Below, one piece after another: positions 1-8,126 of a stretch of 64,000 nucleotides of DNA (within the stretch, counting starts at the first letter, position 1; every line of letters begins with the position of its first letter). A program made the translations under genes and the position numbers. The notes beneath the pieces are model-generated. The model was given only the letters and a program-made list of their open reading frames with translations, searched no databases and had not been told where the DNA came from. The stretch lies in the NCBI GenBank assembly GCA_964606505.1, contig CAZSGM010000001.1:257129-321128 (forward strand), in the 5' to 3' direction. Source of the DNA: CAKVOD01 sp964606505 (GTDB taxonomy: Bacteria > Bacillota > Clostridia > Christensenellales > UBA1242).

Positions 1-412
1 CTGCAAGCGCTTTTTGGGTAAGTGCGGACAGGCGTCCATCCGTATGGCGAAAACGCAGGGCTTGGCGCTCAATCCGTTGAAAATTAATGGCTACTGCGGG
101 AAGCTTATGTGCTGCCTTGCGTTTGAAAACGACACCTACATTGACGCCTTGCGCGTTATGCCAAAAGTTGGCTCGCGCGTAAAACTACCTGACGGGAGCG
201 TCGGCATTGTGCATTTCAACAAACTACTTGAGCGAGTGGTTACCGTCGAGTGCGGTGAGGACAACATTTGCTTTAACGATTTCACGCTTGACGAACTACT
301 AGCGTGCAACCCGAGTTTTGAGCACGCGGACAGCAGTTGTTGCGGCGGGGACGACAAATGCGGCGCGGGTGCAACAAACGATAGTAAGAGTGGTGAGGGC
401 GACAATGAATAA
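1..412 (+). CDS. ricT: RicT/YaaT (PSP1-domain) protein, C-terminal part
   Basis: The gene starts before the window; the frame is open from base 2. The visible part begins CKRFLGKCGQASIRMAKTQG and continues through an NGYCGKLMCCL segment. These are the conserved Cys-bearing segments of the PSP1 family protein RicT (YaaT), which in Bacillus works with RicA and RicF as an Fe-S-containing complex promoting RNase Y processing of some mRNAs. The family role is known; it is inferred here from similarity. After the conserved core (PDGSVGIVHFN, then FTLDELL) comes a short, probably flexible Cys/Gly/Asp-rich tail ending in GEGDNE. The stop overlaps the next start by 8 bp. In Bacillus, yaaT also lies just upstream of yabB and rsmI, which supports the call. 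Confidence 0.85.
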   Translation, partial: CKRFLGKCGQASIRMAKTQGLALNPLKINGYCGKLMCCLAFENDTYIDALRVMPKVGSRVKLPDGSVGIVHFNKLLERVVTVECGEDNICFNDFTLDELLACNPSFEHADSSCCGGDDKCGAGATNDSKSGEGDNE

Positions 413-1106
413 GGAACGGCTTGACGGGGTTTTTGCGGACGGCGAGCGACTTGACGACCTGCTGATTGGCGACTACAAGGTGTTGCAGTCGAAAAATTAC
501 TATAATTTCACAAGCGACAGTGTGCGGCTTGCGAACTTTGCGGACGTTAGGGGCAAGGACAATGTGCTTGAACTTTGCGCGGGCTGCGGGATTGTTTCGC
601 TGCACAAGTTTGCCGACTGCCAAAGCAAAGGGGGTGTTATGACGGGCAAGTGGGTTTGCGTGGAGTTGCAGGAGCCGCTTTGCGCGCTTTGCGAAAAGAA
701 TATTTACATTAATGAACTTGAGGGCAATTTTGTTGCGATTAATGACGATTTAAAAAACACGTTCGCGCACGTGCAAAAGGCTAGTTTTGATGTTGTTTTG
801 TGTAACCCGCCTTACGAGCGGGATAACTCGGGATTCAAAAAACTTTCCAAGTCGGACGCGATTGCGCGGGCGGAGATTGCGACCAACTTTGAGGAGATTG
901 CGCGTGTTGCGGGGCAGGCACTTAGGTTCGGCGGCGCGTTTTACTTTATTTGTAAGAGTGAGAGGCTGTTTGAAATCGGAAATATCTTGGACAGGAACAA
1001 TATGAAGGTTAAGAAGGTTAAGTTCATTTCTAAAAACGGCAGGTTTAGGTTGGCGTTCGTTAAGGCTGTTGTTGGGGCTAAGGACGGTGTTGACTTTGTG
1101 CGGTAG
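405..1106 (+). CDS. YabB/TrmN6-type N6-adenine methyltransferase
   Basis: This 233-residue protein fits the YabB/TrmN6 family, SAM-dependent methyltransferases that in E. coli modify A37 of tRNA-Val. The SAM-binding motif is VLELCAGCGIVSL (about residues 54-66). The catalytic NPPY is at about 134-137 (VVLCNPPYERD), the signature of amino-methyltransferases acting on adenine. The N-terminal DDLLIGDYKVLQ resembles the opening of the family. The ATG at 405 overlaps the ricT stop (ATGAATAA), so the two are probably translationally coupled. A longer reading from 318 would lie inside ricT and is unlikely. Position between ricT and rsmI matches Bacillus. The exact tRNA substrate is not visible. Confidence 0.85.
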   Translation: MNKERLDGVFADGERLDDLLIGDYKVLQSKNYYNFTSDSVRLANFADVRGKDNVLELCAGCGIVSLHKFADCQSKGGVMTGKWVCVELQEPLCALCEKNIYINELEGNFVAINDDLKNTFAHVQKASFDVVLCNPPYERDNSGFKKLSKSDAIARAEIATNFEEIARVAGQALRFGGAFYFICKSERLFEIGNILDRNNMKVKKVKFISKNGRFRLAFVKAVVGAKDGVDFVR

Positions 1107-1215
1107 CGCACTGCTGTGGTCTTGGCTGGTTGCGAACCTATGGATATAGTTTGGCGGCAAACTTTTGCGCTATATATTTATTTCAATTCTCGGCGTGGTA
1201 GCGCACTGCTGTGGT
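1102..1215 (+). repeat. 19-bp direct repeat pair
   Basis: GGTAGCGCACTGCTGTGGT occurs perfectly at 1102-1120, overlapping the stop region of the methyltransferase, and again at 1197-1215, 95 bp later. It is too short for an insertion sequence. It looks like a local duplication. Confidence 0.7.
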
Positions 1216-1434
1216 TGCTGTCAGTATGGACTTAGAGGTTTAGCGCGGCGGCGTTAGTTATTGCGGGGTGCTGCGTTTCTTTGGGTGCATATCTAGCGAG
1301 GCTTGAGGCAGGACTGGGTTAGTTAGGATTATTAGTTTTAATAATTAATTTGCGTTTAAAAAGTTGATAATTTTTTATAAAAAGGATACATTTTTTATTA
1401 AATAGAGGTTTATTTTTATTAAATAGAGGTTAAA
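1107..1434. other. Intergenic region upstream of rsmI
   Basis: About 330 bp with no credible ORF. It holds the second copy of the 19-bp direct repeat, a GC-richer stretch to about 1330, then a very AT-rich stretch running into a duplicated 19-mer just before rsmI. I see no convincing terminator or -35/-10 pair. Confidence 0.6.
1392..1431 (+). repeat. Tandem duplication carrying the rsmI ribosome-binding site
   Basis: TTTTTATTAAATAGAGGTT is present twice (1392-1410 and 1413-1431, period 21). Each copy carries an AGAGG. Only the second AGAGG (1425-1429) is correctly spaced from the rsmI ATG at 1435. Confidence 0.75.
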
Positions 1435-2253
1435 ATGGCAGATTCAAGGGAATATCAGTTTTATTTTGTGGGGACGCCGATTGGTAATTTTTCCGAAATG
1501 ACTTACCGCGCGGTGGACGTTTTGAAGAGTGTCGACGAAATTTGGTGCGAGGACACGCGCCACTCGTTGCCGCTGCTAAATTACTATGAGATTGCAAAAC
1601 CGCTGCAGAGTTTCCACAAATTTAGCGACAACGGCAAAATTGACTTGTGCAGGCAAAAACTTTTGGACGGCAAGCGCATTGCGTACATTTCCGACGCGGG
1701 TATGCCGTGCATAAGTGACCCAGGGGTAAAACTCACTCAAATGCTCATTGCGGAAAAGATCAAGTTTACCGTCGTTTCGGGCGCGTGCGCGTGCATAAAC
1801 GCCCTGATTTTGAGCGGGTTATCCACCGAAAACTTTTACTTTGTCGGCTTTTTAAAGGACAAACCAAAGTTTCGCAGCGAGCAAATTGAAAAAATCCGCG
1901 ACCTGCAAACGACAATCGTTTTTTACAGCAGCGTCCACAACATAAACGATGACCTAAACTACCTATTCTCGCAACTCGGCGCGCGCAAGTGTGCCGTTGT
2001 TCGCGAAATTAGCAAAATGTACGAAACCGTCTATCGCGGCACGCTCGGAGAGTTTGCAATCGACGACCCGCGCGGGGAGTTCGCGATTATCTGCGATGGT
2101 GCAAAACCCGCGCCGTGCGACCCCGAAACGGAGTTGCGTAACCGCATAGAGAGCGGGCAGGACGAGAAAGAGGCGGTTAAAGAGGTCGCGAAACTGTGCG
2201 GACTTAAAAAGAACGACGTCTACCAGTTGTATATAACCACGTTTAAAAAATAG
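1435..2253 (+). CDS. rsmI: 16S rRNA 2'-O-ribose C1402 methyltransferase RsmI
   Basis: RsmI uses SAM to 2'-O-methylate C1402 in the decoding centre of 16S rRNA. This 272-residue protein shows the family motifs in order: VGTPIGN (about 12-18), CEDTR (38-42), SDAGMPCISDPG (86-97), a VVSGACA segment where most homologues have a PGPSA-like one, FVGFLKDK, then VREISKMYE with RGE shortly after. The start is the ATG after AGAGG. It is followed by an intrinsic terminator whose 3' arm overlaps the valS promoter, so it probably ends its transcription unit. Length is normal for the family. Confidence 0.95.
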   Translation: MADSREYQFYFVGTPIGNFSEMTYRAVDVLKSVDEIWCEDTRHSLPLLNYYEIAKPLQSFHKFSDNGKIDLCRQKLLDGKRIAYISDAGMPCISDPGVKLTQMLIAEKIKFTVVSGACACINALILSGLSTENFYFVGFLKDKPKFRSEQIEKIRDLQTTIVFYSSVHNINDDLNYLFSQLGARKCAVVREISKMYETVYRGTLGEFAIDDPRGEFAIICDGAKPAPCDPETELRNRIESGQDEKEAVKEVAKLCGLKKNDVYQLYITTFKK

Positions 2254-2291
2254 CGACTCAATTTGAAATTGCTTTTAAAGGTAACTTTCAA

Positions 2292-2335
2292 AAGTATTTG
2301 CAAGCGCAAAAATGGCGCAAATACTTGATTTTTTT
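2292..2335 (+). terminator. Intrinsic terminator after rsmI
   Basis: Perfect 10-bp arms AAGTATTTGC (2292-2301) and GCAAATACTT (2317-2326) are followed by GA and seven T (2329-2335). The end of the 3' arm overlaps the -35 box of the next promoter. Confidence 0.75.
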
Positions 2336-2353
2336 GAAATAAAAGTATATAAT
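2325..2353 (+). promoter_or_regulatory. Sigma-A promoter of valS
   Basis: TTGATT (2325-2330), a 17-bp spacer, then TATAAT (2348-2353). The predicted leader is about 53 nt. No T-box motif is visible in it. Confidence 0.8.
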
Positions 2354-2412
2354 ATGTGGTAATTGTAACAGACAATAATTATTAAACAAAATGAAACACA
2401 GAGAGGAATAAA

Positions 2413-4833
2413 ATGTTAGATAAAAAATATAATTTTACCGAAAAAGAGCAAAAATGGCAAAATTATTGGTTTGAAAACGACATTTACAAGTTTGAAAAGG
2501 GCAGTACGAGAAAAATTTTTGCAATTGACACGCCGCCTCCAACTTGTAACGGCAAAATCCATATGGGGCACATCTCGTCGTATACGCACATCGAGACAAT
2601 TGCGCGCCACCATAGGATGAAGGGCGAAAACGTTTATTTTCCGTTCGGCTTTGACAACAATGGTTTGCCAACTGAAAGGTACGTTGAAAAGGTTATCAAG
2701 AAAAAGGCGTATATGTTGCCAAGAGAGACTTTTGTTGACCTATGTTTAAAGGAAACGACCAAACTTGAGGAAGAATTTTTTGACCTTTACAAAAAGGCGG
2801 GTTTTAGTTGCAACCTAAAGCAGCATTACTCGACAATCGCGCCGCGCACGCAACAAATCTCGCAGGCGTCGTTTATTGACTTATATAATAAAGGTTACGT
2901 TTACCGCCAAGAAGCGCCTACGCTTTGGTGTACTGAGTGCCAAACGGCTTGCGCACAGTCCGAACTTGAGGACAAGGAGATTGAAAGCACTTTCAATTAT
3001 CTTAAGTTTTACATTGAGGGTGAGGACGAGTTTGTTGTTGTCGCAACAACAAGGCCGGAAATGCTTTGTGGTGTTGTTTGCGTGTTCATAAATCCCGACG
3101 ACCAGAAAAACCTGCATTTAGTCGGCAAAAAATTGGTTGTTCCTTACTTTGGGTACACCGTGCCAGTGCTTACCGATGAAATGGTTGACCTTGAAAAGGG
3201 TTCGGGGGTCGTTATGTGCTGTACATTCGGCGACACTGTCGACAAGGAATGGCAGAGAAAGCACAACCTTGAAATCAAAAAATGCTTTACCGATGACGGC
3301 AAAATGACCGAACTTGCGGGCGAGTTTGCGGGGTTGAAAATAACCGACGCACGCGAGCAAGTCATTGAAAAATTAAAGGAAAACGACTTGCTTATTAAGC
3401 AAGATAAAATCGTGCACGCCGTTTCGACGCACGAGCGTTGCGGAACTCCTGTTGAAATTGCGGTCAAAAAACAATGGTTCATTGACGTTTTGGGGCACAA
3501 ACAAGAGTTGTACGACGCGGGCTTGCAGACGAACTGGCACCCGCAGTTTATGCGCGCTAGGTACTTGAACTGGGTTGAAAACTTGGCTTGGAACTGGTGT
3601 ATTTCGCGCCAGAGATACTTTGGCGTTCCGTTCCCTGTTTGGTACTGCAAAAACTGTGGCAAAACTGTGCTTGCAGATGTTTCAGAACTTCCAGTTGACC
3701 CACAAAAACAACAACCAAAAACGCCTTGCGAGTGCGGTTGCTGCGAGTTTGAGGCGGAAACGGATGTTATGGACACGTGGGCAACAAGTAGTTTGACGCC
3801 GCAAATCTCCACCGATATGGAGACGGGCAAGGGGCTTGATGACACGATGGTTCCTATGAGCCTAAGACCAAACGCGCACGACAACATTCGCGTGTGGGAT
3901 TTCTATACGATTGTTAAGAGTTTGTACCACTTCAACAAATTGCCGTGGACGGACTTGATGATTTCGGGCTACGTAACCAATCCGGACGGCTCAAAACTTT
4001 CTAAATCTAAAGTAAACAGCAAAGAAACACCGCAGGAGATTATCAAAAATAACTCCGCCGATGTTACAAGATATTGGGCAAACAGCCTTTCACTTGGCAA
4101 AGATACCGCTTTTTCAACGGTTGAGTTTGATAACGGCAAGAAGCTCGTCAATAAGATTTGGAACGTCAGCAAGTTCGTGCTGTCTTTCCTTGAGGGGTAC
4201 GAACCTAAAAAGGTTGAACTTGAGACCATCGACAAGTGGTTGCTTGAAAAATATAAGGACTTGAGCAATAAGTTTGTTAAGTTTGTTGATAATTATGAAA
4301 TTCCGCTTGCGATGAACGAACTTGAAAAGTTTTTCTGGAACTTCTGCGACAACTACGTAGAAATTGTTAAGCGTCGTCTTTATAACCCAGATGTTTACGG
4401 GCAAGAGAAGTGCGACTCTGCAAAATATGCGTGCTACCACGCGTTGCTTGGTATGCTCAAAATGTTTTCGCCTGTGCTTCCGCATATAACCGAGGAAATC
4501 TATATGGATTACTTTGCGGAAAAAGAGGGCAAGAAGTCAATCCACGTTTCGGGGTACCTCGACTTGGGTAGCGACGTTGACACCGACTTGATTAGCAAGG
4601 GCGAAAAGATTGTTGACGTGGTCGCGCTCGTAAGACAGTTTAAGTCAACTAATAAGGTTTCATTGAAAGCCGTAATTAATGACGCAACAATTTATTCAAA
4701 CGTGAACGACTTTTTAAAGAGTGCGGAAATCGACATTAAAGCCGTCTGCTCAATTAACGAAATTAATTATGTTGACAGCGAAACATTTAATGTTGAAGTT
4801 GGTTCGCTTGTTCCGGAAACCGACGGAGCGTAA
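2413..4833 (+). CDS. valS: Valyl-tRNA synthetase, compact form
   Basis: This class I aminoacyl-tRNA synthetase charges tRNA-Val. The 806-residue protein has TPPPTCNGKIHMGH (HIGH motif at about 50-53) and then FDNNGLPTERYVEK; the NNGLPTER segment is typical of ValRS, especially the archaeal/Rickettsia-like subtype. A CP1 editing region follows (about 190-350), then a Cys-rich zinc-binding-like part (WYCKNCG and CECGCC, about 410-445) and KLSKS (about 527-531). Ordinary bacterial ValRS is roughly 880-950 residues with a C-terminal coiled-coil arm; that arm is absent here. The ribosome site is AGAGGA before ATG 2413. IleRS or LeuRS are less likely because of the NNGLPTER segment. Confidence 0.9.
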   Translation: MLDKKYNFTEKEQKWQNYWFENDIYKFEKGSTRKIFAIDTPPPTCNGKIHMGHISSYTHIETIARHHRMKGENVYFPFGFDNNGLPTERYVEKVIKKKAYMLPRETFVDLCLKETTKLEEEFFDLYKKAGFSCNLKQHYSTIAPRTQQISQASFIDLYNKGYVYRQEAPTLWCTECQTACAQSELEDKEIESTFNYLKFYIEGEDEFVVVATTRPEMLCGVVCVFINPDDQKNLHLVGKKLVVPYFGYTVPVLTDEMVDLEKGSGVVMCCTFGDTVDKEWQRKHNLEIKKCFTDDGKMTELAGEFAGLKITDAREQVIEKLKENDLLIKQDKIVHAVSTHERCGTPVEIAVKKQWFIDVLGHKQELYDAGLQTNWHPQFMRARYLNWVENLAWNWCISRQRYFGVPFPVWYCKNCGKTVLADVSELPVDPQKQQPKTPCECGCCEFEAETDVMDTWATSSLTPQISTDMETGKGLDDTMVPMSLRPNAHDNIRVWDFYTIVKSLYHFNKLPWTDLMISGYVTNPDGSKLSKSKVNSKETPQEIIKNNSADVTRYWANSLSLGKDTAFSTVEFDNGKKLVNKIWNVSKFVLSFLEGYEPKKVELETIDKWLLEKYKDLSNKFVKFVDNYEIPLAMNELEKFFWNFCDNYVEIVKRRLYNPDVYGQEKCDSAKYACYHALLGMLKMFSPVLPHITEEIYMDYFAEKEGKKSIHVSGYLDLGSDVDTDLISKGEKIVDVVALVRQFKSTNKVSLKAVINDATIYSNVNDFLKSAEIDIKAVCSINEINYVDSETFNVEVGSLVPETDGA

Positions 4834-4860
4834 ACGCAATAATATAAAGTTAAAATTAAA

Positions 4861-4895
4861 ATATCAAACAGTGTTAAATTGTTTGATATTTTTTT
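4861..4895 (+). terminator. Intrinsic terminator after valS
   Basis: Ten-bp arms ATATCAAACA (4861-4870) and TGTTTGATAT (4880-4889) with a 9-nt loop and a T-run to 4895. The 3' arm contains the TTGATA -35 box of the following promoter. A near-identical element lies at 36564-36598. Confidence 0.85.
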
Positions 4896-4911
4896 GTTGT
4901 TGTGATATACT
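4883..4911 (+). promoter_or_regulatory. Promoter of GLUG copy 1, embedded in terminator
   Basis: TTGATA (4883-4888), a 17-bp spacer, TATACT (4906-4911), with an extended -10 TGA at 4903-4905. The -35 box is inside the terminator stem. The transcript would start near 4918, giving a leader of about 34 nt to the AAGGAG site (4937-4942). Confidence 0.8.
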
Positions 4912-4951
4912 AAAACCGATAAAAATGAAATTTGGTAAGGAGTTTTTTGTT

Positions 4952-7645
4952 ATGAAAAAAGACGAATTAGAAAACACGAAAAAAGTGGGGGGGGGGGGTA
5001 TAACTGCTAAAAACAGCAGGATACTCGCAAAAAATAGCAGCTATCCTGCAGATTTTGACAAAAACTGCAAAAATTCACAAAATTTAGAAAATGTGCAAAA
5101 CAACTGCAAAAATTCAACAAATAAAAACAAAGGCGAAAATACAATAAAAAATGCTCAAAATGTAGATATTGAAAATTTAGAGTTTAAAAATGGTTTTACT
5201 AATAAGATTTTAAGCAATAATGATTTAGATAATACAAATAAAAAATTAAATAATACGAAAGAAAATTTTGAGAATGCACATATTACCTATAATGAATGTA
5301 CTACAAAAACTACGTGTGCAAAAAAGGTAGGTAATATTATGTCAATTGATAATAAAAATAAAAATGAAAATAATAAAGTAAACGTTTCGCAAGTATCACA
5401 TAATGAAAATGAGAAGAACTGCGCGTGTGTTGCGAGTGTGGGTTGTGAACAAAATCACGGCGAGAAAAAAGTCGCAAAATGCGGATACGAAAATAGCGAA
5501 GAGTTTGGGCGTAGGAATTGCGAAGCGGGTTGCGCAAATGATATTAAGTCGAATGATATTAAGGTTAATAGGGATGAGCAGGCGGAAGCGAAAGTTCAAA
5601 ACGCGTTCACGGCAAAACTTTGTGTTTGCCTTTTTGCAATTGTTGCGTGTTTTGCGTTCGCACTTGGGTTTTGTTTTGCAAGTTTGAGTGGGAGTTCTGC
5701 GTCAAATACTTTTAGTGTGGCGGCAGACTTTGGCGGCGGCGAGGGTTCGGCTTCTAACCCGTACTTGATAAATTCGCTTGCAAATTTGAAGTCGCTGGCA
5801 ACTGGCTGCAACAACGGTTATAGTTATACGGACAAATATTTTAAACTTACCGCCGACATAACAATTGGCGGAACTGACTTAAGCAGTTGGACTCCAATTG
5901 CCAGCAGTTCGTCGAGTCGATATTTTTCAGGCATTTTTGACGGCGATGACCACACAATCACATTTCAGGGCAGTGTGAGTAAAAGCGTTTCAGATACGGC
6001 GTATTATGGTTTGTTATTTGGATATGTAAAAGGGAATGGGACTACCACGGCGGCGGCAACTAATGGTATTGTTAAAAACGTAAACATTGTACTTGACGAT
6101 AACGGAACAACCGCCACTGACGAATTCAAAGTAACATTTGCATATTCAAGTGGAACTTTGTATTTCGGTGGCGTTGTTGGATACTCAAATGCTGGTATAG
6201 TTGACAACTGTAATATTTCAGGCAGTTCATTGACGGTTTCATCCACATCGAGGTCGTATGGGTATATTGGTGGAATTGTCGGGGAATGTTCAACGGTTTT
6301 GAATTGTGAGTTTAATACAAATTTTACCTCAGGTTTTGGCTGGAGTATTGGTGGAATTGTTGCCAGCACTACCAATGTTGATAATTGTAAATTTTTTGGA
6401 GATTTTCAAGCAAGCGGCATTATGCAATCTTGTGGAGCAATATGCGGGGAGTCTTGGGAGTCGAATTCAATGGTACAGAATTGTAAAGTTGTAGGGAAAG
6501 TGAATATAACTCGCTCGGATGCCACTGCAGCTCAAGGTGCGGGCGTAATTATGGGTTACACGGAAGGTAGTATTGCGAATTGTTACGCTAAAGTAGAGGA
6601 AAATTCTACAATAGTTGTTGCGGGGATGGGCGCTACAAGATGTGGGTTGATTGCGGGATTTTCACGCAATACAATTAATAATTGCCATGTAGAAGCCAAT
6701 ATGCAAACATTTAGTTGTGCAGATGCCAATAATTCTGTGTGGATTGGGCTAGTTTGTGGGAGTTCTGGGACTATTTCTAATTGTCTTGTTAATGCAACGA
6801 TTGGAACGGTATCTTCGGGAACTGCTTTCAGTTTCAATTCTCCCTCTGGTACCATAAAAAATTGCATAATGATTGCAGATATTGAGACATTGACAGCGTC
6901 AAGTGGGTCATATCTCATTGGCTCAATATATGTAACCGCCTACAATTGCGTAGCAATCACAAAAGTTGGGGGTGTCGGCACAACTTATCAAATTTCAAAT
7001 TCAAACGCAGGCACGACAGCAGACGGGATGATTTACGACGCAACTAACGGGCTCTACTCCGTGGCTTGGAACAGCAACAGCGTCCTTGTAAACGAACTCA
7101 AGCAAACGAGCACCTACACGAGCGGAACAGCCAACTTTGCGTGGAACACCGCGGGCGGAACGACAGGCGGAACGGCTTGGAGTTTCGCACCTACCTATGG
7201 AAGTGAAACGGGGGTATGGTTCATCGCAGGTCAAGAAAACGACGGCTTCCCGTTACTAAAACAATTTTACGTGCCGTCGATAATCAGCGTAACAATTAAC
7301 GTTACAACCAACCTAGGCGGCTCAACCACGGGTAGCGGCACAACGGGTTCAATGGGCTCGGCGAGCGCGGGCGGAACCGCGGGCGCAGTCAACAAATTCA
7401 TTCTCTACAAACTAGACGGACTAGGAAACGTCGTCAACCAGTACGTTGTCGAGAGTGGCAGCACCATACAATTTGAAAGCACAGCCTGCGACGCCTTTAC
7501 AATAATGATAAACTACAAACTTTATATGGTAACGACAATCGACGGCGAAAATGCCCTGCAAAAAACATTTACTCCGTCCGAAAATAAAACAATTAACATA
7601 TCCATAACCGCTCCCGCAAACGTCAACAATTGGATAGTAATTTAA
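4952..7645 (+). CDS. GLUG-repeat surface protein, copy 1 (poly-G phase-variable, ON)
   Basis: 897 residues. ATG 4952 follows AAGGAG by 9 nt; the ORF stays open further upstream but without a ribosome site. Order: MKKDELENTKKVGGGG containing the poly-G tract; an Asn/Lys-rich hydrophilic stretch to about residue 215; one hydrophobic segment (about 221-243, LCVCLFAIVACFAFALGFC); a start segment like SASNPYLINSLANLKSLA; then about seven GLUG-type repeats of the form GGIVGxxxxxxxxNCxxxG, expected to form a secreted beta-helix; then a conserved C-terminal domain ending NVNNWIVI. The T-rich repeat region changes to C-richer codons near 6960-7000, suggesting a mosaic gene. GLUG proteins are known surface or adhesin-like proteins; ligand and anchoring are unknown. 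The tract of 12 G puts the long frame ON here. Confidence 0.85.
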   Translation: MKKDELENTKKVGGGGITAKNSRILAKNSSYPADFDKNCKNSQNLENVQNNCKNSTNKNKGENTIKNAQNVDIENLEFKNGFTNKILSNNDLDNTNKKLNNTKENFENAHITYNECTTKTTCAKKVGNIMSIDNKNKNENNKVNVSQVSHNENEKNCACVASVGCEQNHGEKKVAKCGYENSEEFGRRNCEAGCANDIKSNDIKVNRDEQAEAKVQNAFTAKLCVCLFAIVACFAFALGFCFASLSGSSASNTFSVAADFGGGEGSASNPYLINSLANLKSLATGCNNGYSYTDKYFKLTADITIGGTDLSSWTPIASSSSSRYFSGIFDGDDHTITFQGSVSKSVSDTAYYGLLFGYVKGNGTTTAAATNGIVKNVNIVLDDNGTTATDEFKVTFAYSSGTLYFGGVVGYSNAGIVDNCNISGSSLTVSSTSRSYGYIGGIVGECSTVLNCEFNTNFTSGFGWSIGGIVASTTNVDNCKFFGDFQASGIMQSCGAICGESWESNSMVQNCKVVGKVNITRSDATAAQGAGVIMGYTEGSIANCYAKVEENSTIVVAGMGATRCGLIAGFSRNTINNCHVEANMQTFSCADANNSVWIGLVCGSSGTISNCLVNATIGTVSSGTAFSFNSPSGTIKNCIMIADIETLTASSGSYLIGSIYVTAYNCVAITKVGGVGTTYQISNSNAGTTADGMIYDATNGLYSVAWNSNSVLVNELKQTSTYTSGTANFAWNTAGGTTGGTAWSFAPTYGSETGVWFIAGQENDGFPLLKQFYVPSIISVTINVTTNLGGSTTGSGTTGSMGSASAGGTAGAVNKFILYKLDGLGNVVNQYVVESGSTIQFESTACDAFTIMINYKLYMVTTIDGENALQKTFTPSENKTINISITAPANVNNWIVI
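4987..4998 (+). repeat. Poly-G tract (12 G), phase switch of copy 1
   Basis: Twelve consecutive G starting in codon 12 of the gene. With 12 G the frame reads VGGGGI and continues. With 13 it meets TAA two codons after the tract; with 11 it meets TAA after GGG TAT AAC TGC. Confidence 0.95.
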
Positions 7646-7849
7646 CACGCTCAACATATTGCCAAAAATTCAACAAAATATTTGTAGATAATAAAATGTT
7701 GTTAACTAATAATTTAAGTGCGCAAAAAATATTTTTATAGCAATTTAATGTAAAAAGCAGATTATGAATATTTGTTAAATGTGGTAAAATTTTAATATAT
7801 GGATAGTAATTTGCATATTGTAAATTAAGCATTTAAAATTACAAATAAA

Positions 7850-7887
7850 AAATAAAACCACTTTATCATTTTAAAGCGGTTTTATTT
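7850..7887. terminator. Probable bidirectional terminator
   Basis: AAATAAAACC plus CTTTA pairs with TAAAG plus GGTTTTATTT, with one A/C mismatch inside. A-rich on the left and T-rich on the right, it could serve GLUG copy 1 and, more distantly, the LysM gene. Confidence 0.6.
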
Positions 7888-7970
7888 TATTTAATTACAA
7901 TAAAACAATTTGTCGAAAAGCAATTAATTGTAAAAAATAATTAAATAGTGGTAAAATTACATTAAAATAA

Positions 7971-8000
7971 TTAAATTGCATTAAATTAGATTAAATTACA
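7971..8000 (+). repeat. Three tandem 10-bp units
   Basis: Three copies of TTAAATTnnA (ending GCA, AGA, ACA). The period equals one helical turn. No function is assigned. Confidence 0.6.
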
Positions 8001-8126
8001 TTGCTTGAAAGCATTTGTTTGCGCCTTATGATACTTGAGAGCAGTGCGGGCGCGTTTGCGATTGTGTGGGCAGGCGCGTTCGTGATGTTTGAGGGGCGGG
8101 GCAGTAAGTTTGCGATTGAGCGGGGC

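Larger units (their letters stand above)
7646..8126. other. Convergent intergenic region, AT-rich
   Basis: It lies between GLUG copy 1 (+) and the LysM gene (-). It contains a probable bidirectional terminator (7850-7887) and a 10-bp tandem repeat (7971-8000). I see no supported gene. Confidence 0.6.

Noticed and set aside
2354..2412. T-box riboswitch before valS
   Set aside because: No T-box core (GGGUGG-type) or long antiterminator; the leader is only about 55 nt. None was seen before metS or proS either.
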